In this document: piece by piece, positions 20,105 to 29,612 of the stretch
Layout of the letters: each line of letters starts with the position of its first letter
Numbering within the stretch: the stretch's first letter is position 1
NCBI RefSeq assembly: GCF_014235185.1
Contig: NZ_CP060131.1
Location: forward strand, 1,805,501-1,869,500
DNA: 64,000 nt
DNA from: Pseudonocardia petroleophila
GTDB lineage: Bacteria > Actinomycetota > Actinomycetes > Mycobacteriales > Pseudonocardiaceae
Direction of reading: 5' to 3'
Notes under the pieces: generated by a model
Seen by the model: the letters and a program-made list of their open reading frames with translations, nothing else
Databases searched by the model: none
What the model was told of the DNA's origin: nothing
Made by a program: the position numbers and the translations under genes

Positions 20105-21816
20105 CGAGCATCGAGCGCGGCCGCTACGCCGACCTGTTCGGTCCCACCGTCGGCGACCGGATCCGGCTGGCCGACACGAACCTGCTGATCGAGGTCACCG
20201 AGGACCGCAGCCGCGGCGCCGCCTCCGGCGACGAGGTGCTCTTCGGCGGCGGCAAGGTGATCCGCGAGTCGATGGGGCAGTCGGCGCGCACCTCCGCGCA
20301 GGGCGCCCCCGACCTCGTCATCACCGGGGCTGTGGTCCTCGACCACTGGGGCGTCGTCAAGGCCGACGTCGGCGTCACCGACGGGCGCATCGTCGGCATC
20401 GGCAAGGCCGGCAACCCCGACGTGATGGACGGTGTCACGCCGGAGCTGGTGATCGGCCCGTCGACGGAGATCATCGCGGGCAACGGCCGCATCCTCACCG
20501 CGGGCGGCATCGACTGCCACGTCCACTTCATCTGCCCGCAGCTCGTCGACACGGCGCTGGCCAGCGGTCTGACGACGCTCGCCGGCGGCGGCACCGGACC
20601 CGCCGACGGCACCAAGGCCACCACCATCACGCCCGGGCCGCGCGCGATCGGCCGGATGCTGCAGGCGATGGACCACCTCCCGATCAACCTGCTGCTGATG
20701 GGCAAGGGCAACACCACCAGCGCCGACGCCCTGTGGAAGCAGCTGCGCGCCGGGGCGGGCGGGTTCAAGCTGCACGAGGACTGGGGCACCACCCCCGCCG
20801 TGATCGACGCCTGCCTGCGGGTCGCCGACGCGTCCGGGGTGCAGGTGGCGATCCACACCGACACGCTCAACGAGGCCGGCTTCGTCGCGTCCACGCTGGA
20901 GGCGATCGGGGGCCGCTCGATCAACGCGTTCCACACCGAGGGCGCGGGTGGCGGGCACGCACCGGACATCATCGAGGTCGTCTCGCAGGGCAACGTGCTC
21001 CCGTCGTCGACGAACCCGACGCGCCCGCACACCGTGAACACCATCGACGAGCACCTCGACATGCTGATGGTCTGCCACCACCTCAACCCGTCGGTCACCG
21101 AGGACCTGGCGTTCGCGGAGAGCCGGATCCGGCCGACCACGATCGCGGCGGAGGACGTGCTGCACGACCTGGGCGCGATCTCGATGATGAGCTCGGACAG
21201 CCAGGCGATGGGCCGGATCGGCGAGGTGATCATCCGCACCTGGCAGACCGCGCACGTCATGAAGGCCGCGCGCGGTGCGCTGCCCGGGGACGGTGCCGCC
21301 GACAACGTGCGGGCCCGGCGCTACGTCGCCAAGTACACGATCAACCCGGCGATCGCGCACGGGATGGCCGACGAGATCGGCTCGGTGGAGGTGGGCAAGC
21401 TCGCCGACCTGGTGCTGTGGGACCCGAAGTTCTTCGGGATCCGCCCGCACGTCGTGCTCAAGGGCGGGTTCATCGCGTGGGCCGCGATGGGCGACGCGAA
21501 CGCCTCGATCCCCACCCCGCAGCCGGTGCTCGCGCGTCCGATGTTCGGGGCCTCGCCCGCGGTGGCGTCGGCGACCAGCCGCACCTTCGTCTCCGCCGCG
21601 GCGCTCGAGGCCGGGCTCGACCACCTGGAGCTGCGCACGCCGTGCGTCCCGGTCGCCGACACGCGGCGCGTCACGAAGGCGGAGATGGTCGGCAACTCCG
21701 CGACGCCCGAGGTCAGGGTGGACCCGGACTCGTTCGCGGTGCGGATCGACGGCGACCTCGTGGAGCCCGCCCCGGTGAGCGAGCTGCCGATGGCGCAGCG
21801 CTACTTCCTGTTCTGA
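20101..21816 (+). CDS. ureC: Urease alpha (catalytic) subunit
   Basis: A 571-residue catalytic subunit with the complete di-nickel site: H140 and H142 in GGIDCHVHF, carbamylated lysine K223 in [11 protein letters not shown]252 in [11 protein letters not shown]278 in [11 protein letters not shown] and D366 in SSDSQAMGR. The mobile flap carries C325 and H326 in VCHHLNP. No residue is missing, so the enzyme should be active once nickel is inserted by the accessory proteins. The last 16 bases overlap a small gene on the opposite strand. Confidence 0.98.
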   Translation: MTSIERGRYADLFGPTVGDRIRLADTNLLIEVTEDRSRGAASGDEVLFGGGKVIRESMGQSARTSAQGAPDLVITGAVVLDHWGVVKADVGVTDGRIVGIGKAGNPDVMDGVTPELVIGPSTEIIAGNGRILTAGGIDCHVHFICPQLVDTALASGLTTLAGGGTGPADGTKATTITPGPRAIGRMLQAMDHLPINLLLMGKGNTTSADALWKQLRAGAGGFKLHEDWGTTPAVIDACLRVADASGVQVAIHTDTLNEAGFVASTLEAIGGRSINAFHTEGAGGGHAPDIIEVVSQGNVLPSSTNPTRPHTVNTIDEHLDMLMVCHHLNPSVTEDLAFAESRIRPTTIAAEDVLHDLGAISMMSSDSQAMGRIGEVIIRTWQTAHVMKAARGALPGDGAADNVRARRYVAKYTINPAIAHGMADEIGSVEVGKLADLVLWDPKFFGIRPHVVLKGGFIAWAAMGDANASIPTPQPVLARPMFGASPAVASATSRTFVSAAALEAGLDHLELRTPCVPVADTRRVTKAEMVGNSATPEVRVDPDSFAVRIDGDLVEPAPVSELPMAQRYFLF

Positions 21817-22019
21817 TGCCGCTCGAACTCGGAGACGGTGACGGCGGCGGCCACGAGGTAGGCGGCGGCGAAGGCCAGGAGATCGCCCAGGTGCACGCCG
21901 TGGTTGTAGCTCAGGCTGGCGACGATGGGGCCGATCCTCGTGGTCGCGGCGACGAGCAGCCCGAACAGGGTGGCCGCCACCCACACGGCGGCGACGCGCA
22001 GGAGGCGGCTCCGGGGCAT
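21801..22019 (-). CDS. Small two-TM protein antisense within urease operon
   Basis: A frame of 72 residues with two clear hydrophobic segments ([20 protein letters not shown] and [18 protein letters not shown]) on the opposite strand between ureC and ureF. Its stop lies inside ureC, overlapping by 16 bases. An earlier in-frame start at 22091 would add 24 basic residues. I do not recognise it. Actinobacterial genomes often hold such short two-TM proteins, so it may be real, but coding is not certain because of its size. It breaks the otherwise co-directional ure operon. Confidence 0.5.
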   Translation of the reverse strand: MPRSRLLRVAAVWVAATLFGLLVAATTRIGPIVASLSYNHGVHLGDLLAFAAAYLVAAAVTVSEFERHQNRK

Positions 22020-22105
22020 GTCGAGGATGGTCACGTGGATAGGACGCCTGCGGAGCCGCGAAGGTTCCGCACCCACAGGTGTGACGTTCACGCGGCGGCC
22101 GCCTG

Positions 22106-22774
22106 ATGGCCACCCTCGCCGCCCTCACCCTGGCCGACGCCCGCTTCCCCGGCGGCGGACACGTGCACTCCGGCGGCGTGGAGGAGGCGGTCGCCCGCGG
22201 GCTCGTGACCTGCGTCGACGACCTCGCCGCCCTCCTCGACGGCCGCCTGCGGACGGCCGGTCTCGTGGCGGCGTCGTTCGCGGCGGCGGCCGCCGGGGGG
22301 ACGGGGTTCGCCCTCCTCGACGCCGAGCTCGACGCCCGCACCCCCTCCCCCGCCCAGCGCACGGTCTCCCGCGCGCAGGGCCGGGCGACGCTGCGGGCCG
22401 CCCGGCTCGCCTGGCCGTCGGACGCCCTCGACGCCCTGTGCGCCGTCGACCCCCGCCCGCACCACGCGCTGCTGGTCGGGGCCGTGGTCGGGGCCGAGGG
22501 GGGCACGCCCGCGGACGCGGCGCAGTGCGTCGGCTACCTCGCGGTCAGCGGGCCCGCCTCGGCGGCGATCCGGCTGCTCGGGCTCGACCCGTTCGCCGTC
22601 AACGCCGTGGTCACCGGCCTGGCCGGCGTGCTGGACGGCGTCGTCGACTCGGCGGTGCGGTCCGCGGCGGGACCCGTCGCGGAGCTGCCCGCCCCGGGGG
22701 CGCCCGTCCTCGACCTCATGGCCCAGGCCCACGTCACCCACCACCGAGAGCAGGTGCGTCTCTTTGCCAGCTGA
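22106..22774 (+). CDS. ureF: Urease accessory protein UreF
   Basis: A 222-residue helical accessory protein that bridges UreD and UreG during nickel insertion. The start motif [20 protein letters not shown], the GRATLRAAR region and the C-terminal [21 protein letters not shown] match the family. Length is normal. The ATG follows 289 bases after ureC, a gap occupied by the antisense frame, so ureFGD may have its own promoter. It overlaps ureG by 11 bases. Confidence 0.93.
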   Translation: MATLAALTLADARFPGGGHVHSGGVEEAVARGLVTCVDDLAALLDGRLRTAGLVAASFAAAAAGGTGFALLDAELDARTPSPAQRTVSRAQGRATLRAARLAWPSDALDALCAVDPRPHHALLVGAVVGAEGGTPADAAQCVGYLAVSGPASAAIRLLGLDPFAVNAVVTGLAGVLDGVVDSAVRSAAGPVAELPAPGAPVLDLMAQAHVTHHREQVRLFAS

Positions 22775-23471
22775 ACCCCACGGACACGGTCACGGGCACT
22801 CGCTCGACCCGACGGCCGTCGACCCCGACCCCGATCCGGCGCCTGCGGAGACCGGGCGCTCGGTCCGCATCGGCATCGGCGGCCCCGTCGGCAGCGGCAA
22901 GACCGCGCTGGTCGCGGCGCTCGCCCGCACGCTGGCCGACCGGCTGCGCCTCGCCGTCGTCACCAACGACATCTACACGACCGAGGACGCCGACTTCCTC
23001 CGTCGCGCGGGCGTGCTCGCCCCCGACCGGATCGAGGCCGTGCAGACCGGGTGCTGCCCGCACACCGCGATCCGCGACGACATCACCGCCAACCTCGACG
23101 CCGTCGAGCTGCTGGAGGAGCGCTTCGGCGACCTCGACCTCGTGCTCGTGGAGAGCGGCGGCGACAACCTCACCGCGGTGTTCAGCCGCGGCCTGGTCGA
23201 CCGGCAGATCTTCGTCGTCGACGTCGCGGGCGGGGACAAGGTGCCGCGCAAGGGCGGGCCCGGTGTCACCACGGCCGACCTGCTCGTCATCAACAAGGTC
23301 GACCTCGCCCCGCTCGTCGGCGCCGACATGGCCGTGATGACCGGCGACGCCGCCCGGGTGCGGGGCGCGCTGCCCGTCGTCACGCAGTCGCTGGTGCACG
23401 ACCCCGCGGCCGCCGAGGTGGCGCAGTGGGTGCTCGCGCAGGTGGCGGCCGTGCGCGGGGCGGTCGTCTGA
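22764..23471 (+). CDS. ureG: Urease accessory GTPase UreG
   Basis: A 235-residue SIMIBI-class GTPase that drives nickel delivery. P-loop GPVGSGKT at residues 40-47, the conserved [13 protein letters not shown], the nickel-binding CPH in [18 protein letters not shown] and the NKVDLAP G4 motif are all present. The N-terminus carries a histidine-rich tail (HGHGHGH at 6-12) that could store nickel, of interest because no ureE is in this cluster. The start is TTG inside the ureF 3' end; no ATG or GTG fits. Confidence 0.95.
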   Translation: MPAEPHGHGHGHSLDPTAVDPDPDPAPAETGRSVRIGIGGPVGSGKTALVAALARTLADRLRLAVVTNDIYTTEDADFLRRAGVLAPDRIEAVQTGCCPHTAIRDDITANLDAVELLEERFGDLDLVLVESGGDNLTAVFSRGLVDRQIFVVDVAGGDKVPRKGGPGVTTADLLVINKVDLAPLVGADMAVMTGDAARVRGALPVVTQSLVHDPAAAEVAQWVLAQVAAVRGAVV

Positions 23472-23472
23472 C

Positions 23473-24222
23473 GTGCGGTCGCGTGCGCGGCTCGTCGTGT
23501 CGGCGGATGGGGTCGTGCGGGAGCTGCGCTCGCAGGCCCCGCTGACCCTGCTGCCGCGACGCGGCACCGCGGCCGGGCGGGACCCGGCGCTCACCGTGCA
23601 CCTGGTCGGGTCGGCGGCGACCCCGCTGTCCGGCGACGACGTGGAGCTCGACGTCGTGGTGGAGCCCGGGGCGCACCTCGTGCTGACGGGCGTGGCCGCC
23701 GCGGTCGCGCTGGCCGCGCCGGGGGGCAGCCGGTTCGCCGTGCGCCTGGAGATCGGCGACGGCGCTTCGGTGCGGTACCTGCCCGAGCCGACCGTGGTGA
23801 CGCGCCGGGCCGATCACGTGACCGTCCTCGACGCCGTCCTCGGTGCCGGGGCGCGGCTGCGGGCGCGGGAGGTGCTGGTGGCCGGGCGCAGCGGTGAGCG
23901 GGCCGGGCGCTACCGCGGGTCGACGCGCGTGGACGGGCCCGCCGGGCCGCTGCTCGTGCAGACCCAGGACCTCGACCCCTCGCCCGCGCACCTCGCCGGG
24001 CGCCGCGTGCTGGCCACCGAGGTGCTGGTGTGGGGCGCGGACCCGGCGGAGGCGGTGGCGGGCGAGTGGTGGTCGCTCACGCCGCTGGCCCGGGGCGGGT
24101 CGCTGGCCACGGCGGTCGGCCCGGACGCGGTGACGACGCAGCGCGACCTGGCGACGGCGGTGGCCGCGCACCCCGGCTGGTCGTCGGAGGTGCTGGCGGC
24201 GGCGGTCCCGGCGCTGCAGTAG
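23473..24222 (+). CDS. ureD: Urease accessory protein UreD
   Basis: A 249-residue UreD/UreH scaffold protein that binds apo-urease and recruits UreF-UreG. The beta-rich pattern with TPLSGDDVELDVVVEPGAHL and the LPEPTVVTRRADH segment (family consensus P-E-P...) support it. Sequence identity in this family is low, so the operon position right after ureG also counts. The last 81 bases including the stop are contained in a 145-bp direct repeat that recurs 203 bases downstream. Confidence 0.9.
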   Translation: MRSRARLVVSADGVVRELRSQAPLTLLPRRGTAAGRDPALTVHLVGSAATPLSGDDVELDVVVEPGAHLVLTGVAAAVALAAPGGSRFAVRLEIGDGASVRYLPEPTVVTRRADHVTVLDAVLGAGARLRAREVLVAGRSGERAGRYRGSTRVDGPAGPLLVQTQDLDPSPAHLAGRRVLATEVLVWGADPAEAVAGEWWSLTPLARGGSLATAVGPDAVTTQRDLATAVAAHPGWSSEVLAAAVPALQ

Positions 24223-24286
24223 GCACCTGCGCCCGACCACGCACCCCGACAGCGGCATCGCCCGCTCCCACCCCGCCGAGTTTGCC
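24142..24286 (+). repeat. 145-bp direct repeat, copy 1 (contains ureD 3' end)
   Basis: This stretch covers the last codons of ureD, its stop and 64 downstream bases. It recurs with few changes at an offset of exactly 203 bases. The whole 203-bp segment behaves as a tandem duplication. Confidence 0.9.
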
Positions 24287-24344
24287 CACCACCCCCGGCG
24301 AGTTTGCCGACCGCGTCCGGCGAGTTTGCCGACCGCGCGCGGCC

Positions 24345-24424
24345 CGCGACCTGGCGACGGCGGTGGCCGCGCACCCCGGCTGGTCGTCGGAGGTGCTGGC
24401 GGCGGCGGTCCCGACGCTGCAGTA
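24345..24424 (+). pseudogene. Duplicated ureD 3' fragment
   Basis: Twenty-six C-terminal residues of UreD plus stop, with one residue changed (P-A-L-Q to P-T-L-Q). It is not connected to any upstream reading frame that would make a protein and lies in the noncoding repeat zone. Confidence 0.8.
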
Positions 24425-24489
24425 AGCACCTGCACCCGACCACGCACCCCGACAGCGGCATCGCCCGCTCCCACCCCGCCGAGTTTGCC
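24345..24489 (+). repeat. 145-bp direct repeat, copy 2
   Basis: Second copy of the repeat at +203 bases. The first 80 bases (to 24424) restate the ureD C-terminus, RDLATAVAAHPGWSSEVLAA and on to Leu-Gln and a stop, now TAA rather than TAG. It has no start of its own and is a relic fragment of ureD. Confidence 0.88.
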
Positions 24490-24534
24490 GGCTCACCCCC
24501 GGCGAGTTTGCCGACTGCGCCCGGCGAGTTTTCG

Positions 24535-24690
24535 CGCGGCGAGTCCGCCCATCACGTCGGCCGATCCGCCCGGTGAGCCGCCCGGACACGACCAGATGGG
24601 TGGCGACCGCTTCGGGGGACCCCGCGAATCCGTGACGGGCGTCAACGGCCGAACAGGCGCACCAGAGCGCCGAGCCCGCCGGGCGTGAGC
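24535..24690. other. Spacer between inverted repeat arms
   Basis: About 155 bases separate the two arms of the repeat zone. I see no gene, no hairpin longer than a few bases and no promoter-like hexamer with a convincing start. It may be the loop of a large potential cruciform. Confidence 0.5.
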
Positions 24691-24812
24691 GGCCAACTCG
24701 CGGGGCGTGAGCGGCAAACTCGCCGGGCGCAGTCGGCAAACTCGCCGGGCTAGAGCCGCAAACTCGCGGGGCGGGAACCGCAAACTCGCGGGGTGGGAGC
24801 GGCAAACTCGCG
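24691..24812. repeat. 22-bp-period array, inverted arm (GGCAAACTCGCC)
   Basis: Six copies of the reverse complement of the same 12-mer (GGCAAACTCGCC and variants) start at 24691, 24713, 24735, 24757, 24779 and 24801, a strict 22-bp period. The ten-base linkers are close to GGGCGNGAGC. This arm faces the forward arm in inverted orientation. Confidence 0.88.
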
Positions 24813-24860
24813 GGGTCAGGGGTCAGGGGTCAGGGGTCAGGGGTCAGGGGTCAGGGGTCA
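24812..24860. repeat. 7-bp tandem repeat (GGGGTCA)7
   Basis: Seven perfect GGGGTCA heptamers. The stop codon of the xanthine dehydrogenase gene lies inside the run, so slippage would change that protein's C-terminal end. Confidence 0.95.
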
Positions 24861-27486
24861 GGCGCCAGAGGCGGTCGCGGGTCATCGGCAGCTCCGTCGG
24901 GCGGATGCCGAGCGCGTCGCGGATCGCGTTCGCCAGTGCCGGGGCCACCGGGTTGTAGGGGGCCTCGCTCATCGACTTCGCCCCGAACGGGCCGTGCTCG
25001 TCGTGGGTGTCGGCGAACAGCACCTCGGTGCGCGGGACGTCGGCGAGCTGCGGGACGTGGTAGTCGCGCAGCACCGAGGTGGTGACGCGGCCGGTGCCGT
25101 CGAGCACGACCTCCTCGAACAGCGCCGAGCCCAGCGCCTGCGCCACCCCGCCCTCGACCTGCCCTCGGCACTGCTCGGGGTTGAGCACCGTCCCGGCGTC
25201 GACGGCCTGCACGGACCGCAGGATCGCGACCTCCCCGGTCCCCGGGTCGACGGCCACCCGGAACGCGTGGACGTTGAACGCGACCGACCGCGGCGTGCCG
25301 TCGTGGACGGCGGAGGCGCGCAGCGGGGCCAGCGCGGTGAGCGGGACGAACCGCTCGCCGTCCTGCACGCCCTGCGGCCCCAGCACCGGCTCGCGCACCG
25401 GTCCCGCCGCCGCCAGTATCCGCGACCGCAGCTCCGTCGCCGCCGCGAGCAGCGCCCGCCCGGCCACCACCGAGCCCGCCGACCCGAACGCCCCCGTGTC
25501 GTACCCGACGGCGTCGGTGTCGGACCGGACGATCCGGACGCGGTCGGCCGTGGTGCCCAGCGCGGTGGCCGCGAACTGCACATGCACCGTCGTGGTGCCG
25601 TTGCCGAACTCCGCGGTGCCGACGCGCACGGTGTAGGTGCCGTCGGCCTCCAGCGTCACCGACGCCTCGGCGTGGTGCCCGCGCGGCGGGATCGTGGCGA
25701 TCATCGCGACCGCCATCCCCTCACCGACCGGCCATCCCTCGGGGGCGGGCAGTGCGTCCCGCCGGAGGGCGGCCTGGGCCAGGTCCAGGCACTGGTCGAG
25801 CCCGTAGCTGCCGCCGAAGGTGAGGTCGTCCGGTTCGTCGGACGAGGCGACGAACGCGTCGCCCGGCGCCACGACGTTGCGCCGCCGCAGCTCGAACGGG
25901 TCGATCCCCAGCCGGTGCGCCAGCTCGTCGAGCGCGCCCTCGATCCCGAACATCACCTGCCCGAGCCCGTACCCGCGGAACGCCCCCGACGGGATCGTGT
26001 GCGTGTAGACCGACCGCGCGTCCACCCGCTTGTTCGCGCACCGGTACTGCGCCATCGACTCGTGGCAGCCGTGGAACATCACCCCGGGGCTGTGGTTGCC
26101 GTAGGCGCCCGCGTCGGCGACGACGTCGATCGCCAGCGCCGTCAGCACGCCGTCGGCGGTGGCCCCGACCTGCACCGACACGCTCATCGGGTGCCGTGCG
26201 GGCGCCACCGTCAGCTCGTCGGTGCGGGTGAACTCGTACTGGACGGGCCGCCCGGTCGTGAGCACGGCGAGCGTGACCAGGTCCTCGGTGAGCATCTCCT
26301 GCTTGCCGCCGAACCCGCCGCCGACCCGCGCGGCGAACACCCGCACGTCGCGCAGCCCGAACACGCGGGCGATCTCGTCGCGCACCAGGAACGGCACCTG
26401 GGTGCCGGTGCGCAGGACGAGCCGGTCGCCGTCGAGCCAGCCGACGGTGCCGTGGGTCTCCAGCGAGGTGTGCGCGACGCGCCCGGTGCGCCAGGTCCCG
26501 GACACGACGACGTCGGCCGCGGCCAGCCCGTCGGCGACCGACCCGACCTCGCCGTGCTGCTCGGCCACCAGGTTCCGCGACGGGTCGGCGATCCGGGCGT
26601 CCGCGCCCTTGTCCCCGTGCACCAGCGGCGCCCCCGGCTCCAGCGCGGCGGCCGGGGTGAGCACGGCCGGCAGGACCTCGTAGTCGACGACAAGCGCCCG
26701 ACACGCGGCCTGTGCCACCGCGACCGAGTCGGCCACCACCGCGGCGACGCGCTGCCCGTGGAAGCGCAGGACGGGGTCGAGGACGAGCGTGTCGTCGGGG
26801 TCGTCGAGCCGGTCGTCGTGGCGGCCCGTGGAGAACGCGACGGGCGGCGCGTCGAGGTGGGTGAGCACGGCGTGGACGCCGGGGAGCGCGGCGGCTGCGG
26901 ACGCGTCGACCGACCGGACCCGCGCGTGCGCGTGCGGGCTGCCGAGCACGGCGAGGTGCAGCACCCCGGGCGGCGGCTCGTCGAGCGTGTACGGCTCCCG
27001 ACCGCTGACGATGCGGGCCCCGGCCGGCGCCGGAAGGGAGCTGCCGGGGTGGGACCGGTCCTCCGTGGTGACCGTCCCGTCGAGGGCGTCGCGGATCGCG
27101 CGGTAGCCCGTGCAGCGGCAGAGGTTGCCCTTGAACAGCCGGCCGCGGTCGCCGTCGGGCAGCGCGGCGGCCGTGACGACCATCCCCGCGGTGCAGAACC
27201 CGCACTGGAACCCGCCCGCGTCGACGAACCGCCGCTGCACCGGGTGCAGGTCCTCCGGGGTGCCCAGCCCCGCGGCGGTGGTGACGGACCGGCCGTCGGC
27301 GCGGACCGCCGGGTAGACGCAGGCGTGCACGGGTGCGCCGTCGACGAGGACGGTGCACGCGCCGCAGTCGCCCGCGTCGCAGCCCTTCTTCGGCGCGGTG
27401 TGCCCGAGCTCGCGCAGCAGGGTGCGCAGGCACCGGCCCGGGGCGGGGTCGGCCTCGGCCGGGGACCCGTCGACCTCGAACCTCAC
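24844..27486 (-). CDS. Xanthine dehydrogenase, fused 2Fe-2S and molybdopterin subunits
   Basis: An 880-residue fusion. Residues 1-130 form the 2Fe-2S subunit: plant-type cluster C36, C41, C44, C56 and second cluster C95, C98, C123, C125. From about 165 on it is the molybdopterin-binding subunit, with [18 protein letters not shown] and the catalytic-loop glutamate region [13 protein letters not shown] near the end. It oxidises hypoxanthine/xanthine to urate using the FAD subunit encoded just upstream. FeS and Mo subunits are usually separate or in FeS-FAD-Mo order, so this arrangement is unusual. The GTG start overlaps the FAD-subunit stop. The last residues (TPDP) are encoded by the heptamer repeat. 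Confidence 0.92.
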   Translation of the reverse strand: MRFEVDGSPAEADPAPGRCLRTLLRELGHTAPKKGCDAGDCGACTVLVDGAPVHACVYPAVRADGRSVTTAAGLGTPEDLHPVQRRFVDAGGFQCGFCTAGMVVTAAALPDGDRGRLFKGNLCRCTGYRAIRDALDGTVTTEDRSHPGSSLPAPAGARIVSGREPYTLDEPPPGVLHLAVLGSPHAHARVRSVDASAAAALPGVHAVLTHLDAPPVAFSTGRHDDRLDDPDDTLVLDPVLRFHGQRVAAVVADSVAVAQAACRALVVDYEVLPAVLTPAAALEPGAPLVHGDKGADARIADPSRNLVAEQHGEVGSVADGLAAADVVVSGTWRTGRVAHTSLETHGTVGWLDGDRLVLRTGTQVPFLVRDEIARVFGLRDVRVFAARVGGGFGGKQEMLTEDLVTLAVLTTGRPVQYEFTRTDELTVAPARHPMSVSVQVGATADGVLTALAIDVVADAGAYGNHSPGVMFHGCHESMAQYRCANKRVDARSVYTHTIPSGAFRGYGLGQVMFGIEGALDELAHRLGIDPFELRRRNVVAPGDAFVASSDEPDDLTFGGSYGLDQCLDLAQAALRRDALPAPEGWPVGEGMAVAMIATIPPRGHHAEASVTLEADGTYTVRVGTAEFGNGTTTVHVQFAATALGTTADRVRIVRSDTDAVGYDTGAFGSAGSVVAGRALLAAATELRSRILAAAGPVREPVLGPQGVQDGERFVPLTALAPLRASAVHDGTPRSVAFNVHAFRVAVDPGTGEVAILRSVQAVDAGTVLNPEQCRGQVEGGVAQALGSALFEEVVLDGTGRVTTSVLRDYHVPQLADVPRTEVLFADTHDEHGPFGAKSMSEAPYNPVAPALANAIRDALGIRPTELPMTRDRLWRLTPDP

Positions 27487-28256
27487 CCGAGCCCCGTCCG
27501 GATCTCCTCGGCCAGCAGCCCGGTGACGTGCCGGCGCCAGTCGGGCGAGCCGTGCGGGTCGTCGTACCACTCCGGGATCGCGTCCAGGGTTGTGACCAGC
27601 TCCTCCGCGGTCGGCACGCCGGGGAAGGCGATGCGGTGCGGGCGCGAGGTCGCGGCGGTGACGGACAGGACGAGCCCGGTCCCCCGGCGCCCGATCACCA
27701 CCGCGCCCGACCGGCCCTGCGCCGACAGCGCGGCGCGCCGGAACGCGAGCGGTTGGGCGAGCGCCGCCGCCGGCAGGTCGACGGAGCGGAGCACCTCGCC
27801 CGGGCGCAGCGCCGTGGACCGCACCCCGGTGACCAGGTCGACGACCGGCACACGCCGGTCCTCGGCGGGCCCCCACAGCACCGCGACCCCGTCGAGCGCG
27901 ACGGCCAGCGACGTCATCGACCCCGCGGGCAGGGCGAGGCAGACGTTGCCGCCGACCGTGGCCAGCGAGGTGATCTTGAACGACGCCGCCAGCGCGCCGA
28001 CGCACTCGTCCGCGAGCGGGATCCCGGCCGCGACCAGCTCGTCGAGGGTGCAGGTGGCGGCGACCGACACGCCGTCGGCGGTGCGGGTGACCGGCGGCCA
28101 GCCCAGCCCGTCGAGGTCGACGAGGGTGTGCAGGTGGTCCTGCGGCTCGGAGAACAGCCACGTCCCCCCGGCGAGGACGGCCGCGCCGGGACCGAGCCCG
28201 GCCAGCCCCGCCCGGTCGACGGGGCGGCGCAGGGCGGTGACGGTGGGGAGGTCCAT
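27483..28256 (-). CDS. FAD-binding subunit of xanthine dehydrogenase
   Basis: A 257-residue FAD-binding subunit of the molybdenum hydroxylase family (CoxM/XdhB-like). The FAD motifs are [11 protein letters not shown] near residue 31 and [15 protein letters not shown] near residue 97. It passes electrons from the 2Fe-2S clusters to NAD+ or another acceptor. Its stop overlaps the start of the FeS-Mo gene and its ATG shares one base with the guanine deaminase stop, so the three are tightly coupled. At 257 residues it is near the lower end of family length. Confidence 0.9.
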   Translation of the reverse strand: MDLPTVTALRRPVDRAGLAGLGPGAAVLAGGTWLFSEPQDHLHTLVDLDGLGWPPVTRTADGVSVAATCTLDELVAAGIPLADECVGALAASFKITSLATVGGNVCLALPAGSMTSLAVALDGVAVLWGPAEDRRVPVVDLVTGVRSTALRPGEVLRSVDLPAAALAQPLAFRRAALSAQGRSGAVVIGRRGTGLVLSVTAATSRPHRIAFPGVPTAEELVTTLDAIPEWYDDPHGSPDWRRHVTGLLAEEIRTGLG

Positions 28257-28735
28257 CAGTACGCGACCCGGTCGGCCGCGGCGAGCCAGGTGTCGAACGG
28301 CGCCGGGCCGGTCGGCAGCGCGACGGCGTCGACCCGCGTCGCCCAGGTGCTGCGGTCGCGGGCGAACAGCTCGTAGAACTCCAGGTCGTCGAACCCGCCG
28401 CGGGCCGCGTCGTAGCGGTCGGCGGCGTAGACGATCCGGTCGACCCGCGCCCACAGCGCCGACGCCATGCACATCGGGCACGGCTCGCACGAGGAGTAGA
28501 GGGTGCTCCCGGCCAGGGAGAAGTCGCCGCGGGCGGCGCACGCCCCCCGGATCGCGACGACCTCGGCGTGCGCGGTGGGGTCGTTGTCGCGGGTGACCCG
28601 GTTCTGCCCGCTGCCGATCTGCGCCCCGTCGGCGACGAGCACGGCACCGAACGGCCCGCCCCCGGCTCCGACGTTGGCGACGGCGAGGTCGACGGCGGTG
28701 GTGAGCCAGTCCTGGTCCGACATCCCGGTTCCCAT
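28256..28735 (-). CDS. Guanine deaminase (CDA fold)
   Basis: A 159-residue zinc deaminase of the cytidine-deaminase fold. The zinc site is H56-A-E58 and the PCPMC motif with C86 and C89. [15 protein letters not shown] and the [12 protein letters not shown] context, together with position beside xanthine dehydrogenase, point to guanine to xanthine conversion rather than tRNA adenosine deamination. A second ATG 12 bases in is an alternative start. It lies between the HIU hydrolase gene and the FAD-subunit gene in one operon. Confidence 0.85.
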   Translation of the reverse strand: MGTGMSDQDWLTTAVDLAVANVGAGGGPFGAVLVADGAQIGSGQNRVTRDNDPTAHAEVVAIRGACAARGDFSLAGSTLYSSCEPCPMCMASALWARVDRIVYAADRYDAARGGFDDLEFYELFARDRSTWATRVDAVALPTGPAPFDTWLAAADRVAY

Positions 28736-28737
28736 GC

Positions 28738-29058
28738 TCAGCTCCCTCGGTAGGTCGAGTAGGAGAACGGCGACAGCAGCAGCGGCACGTGGGTGTGCGG
28801 CCGGTCGGCGTCGACGGTGACGGCCACGACGACCTCCGGGTAGAAACCGGCCTGCCCCGTGGCGGAGAAGTAGGACCCGGTGTCGAAGCGGAGACGGTAC
28901 GTGCCGCCCGGCAGCGCCCCGGGGGCGAGGTCGCCGATGCGCCCGTCGTCGTCGGTGACGCCCTCGCGGACCGTGCCGTCGGGCGCGGTGAGCGCGACGG
29001 CCACCCCGGCGGCGGGACGGCCGAGGGCGGCGTCCAGCACGTGCGTGGACAGGCTCAC
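28738..29058 (-). CDS. uraH: 5-hydroxyisourate hydrolase (transthyretin-like)
   Basis: A 106-residue transthyretin-related enzyme that hydrolyses 5-hydroxyisourate to OHCU in urate degradation. The N-terminal LSTHVLDAALGRPA holds the active-site histidine H6, and the diagnostic C-terminal tetrapeptide YRGS ends the protein. The length is typical for bacteria. The GTG overlaps the OHCU decarboxylase stop, and the next two pathway genes follow directly. Confidence 0.95.
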   Translation of the reverse strand: MSLSTHVLDAALGRPAAGVAVALTAPDGTVREGVTDDDGRIGDLAPGALPGGTYRLRFDTGSYFSATGQAGFYPEVVVAVTVDADRPHTHVPLLLSPFSYSTYRGS

Positions 29059-29546
29059 TCGAACAACCTCCGCAGCCGCAGCGCGGTGATCCTGGAGAGC
29101 TCGGCGCGCAGGACGCGGGACTCGGTCGCCGGGTCGTTCCGCATCCGCTCCCGCAGCACCGCCAGCAGCTCCTCGGCGGACCGGCCGTCGGCGCAGACCA
29201 GGAACGCGTGCCCGAACCGCACCTCGTACTCGAAGTTGCCCTTCTTGAACGCCTCCCTGATCTCGGCGTCGGCCGTCACGACGCCGGCCTGCTCCTGCTG
29301 CGACCAGGCGGGCGAGACGTGGTCGGTCAGCCGCTCGCCGATGCGGGGGTGGCCGTGCAGCGCGTCGGTCACCTGGTCGTCGGTGAGCATCGCGAACTCG
29401 ACGTCGCCCTGCGCGATCAGCGCGTCGACGCTGGGGTAGGGCCGCCCGGCCGTGACCGGCTCCGACCAGTCGTACGACGAGCAGCAGTCGTGGAGCAGGG
29501 TCTCCGCGTCCCGCTCGGGCAGGGCGTTGAAGGTCTCCAACCGCAT
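29055..29546 (-). CDS. uraD: OHCU decarboxylase
   Basis: A 163-residue enzyme that decarboxylates 2-oxo-4-hydroxy-4-carboxy-5-ureidoimidazoline to S-allantoin. The active-site histidine H66 is in HGHPRIGER and the following SQQEQAG supplies the conserved glutamate E85. FEYEVRFGHAFLVCADGRS is also diagnostic. The ATG has GGAGG at proper spacing upstream. It is first in a four-enzyme run with HIU hydrolase, guanine deaminase and xanthine dehydrogenase. Confidence 0.95.
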   Translation of the reverse strand: MRLETFNALPERDAETLLHDCCSSYDWSEPVTAGRPYPSVDALIAQGDVEFAMLTDDQVTDALHGHPRIGERLTDHVSPAWSQQEQAGVVTADAEIREAFKKGNFEYEVRFGHAFLVCADGRSAEELLAVLRERMRNDPATESRVLRAELSRITALRLRRLFE

Positions 29547-29612
29547 CCGCCCATCCTCCCCGATCACCGCGTCCCGGCGTCGCACATCCCTGTGAACTCC
29601 GGGCACGGAGCG

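Larger units (their letters stand above)
24275..24534. repeat. 22-bp-period array, forward arm (GGCGAGTTTGCC)
   Basis: The 12-mer GGCGAGTTTGCC or a one-base variant starts at 24275, 24297 and 24319 (period exactly 22), and again at 24478, 24501 and 24523 after the duplicated ureD segment. The ten bases between copies are GC-rich and variable. No coding potential is apparent. Confidence 0.85.

Noticed and set aside
24275..24812. CRISPR-like array
   Set aside because: The repeat is 12 bp with 10-bp linkers, present in two opposed orientations, and no cas genes are near. It does not fit any CRISPR type.
24793..28596. Very long open frame (over 1200 codons) on the plus strand
   Set aside because: It is the antisense of the xanthine dehydrogenase genes; high GC keeps stops rare. 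Its product is Arg/Gly/His low-complexity, while the minus strand shows conserved enzyme motifs.
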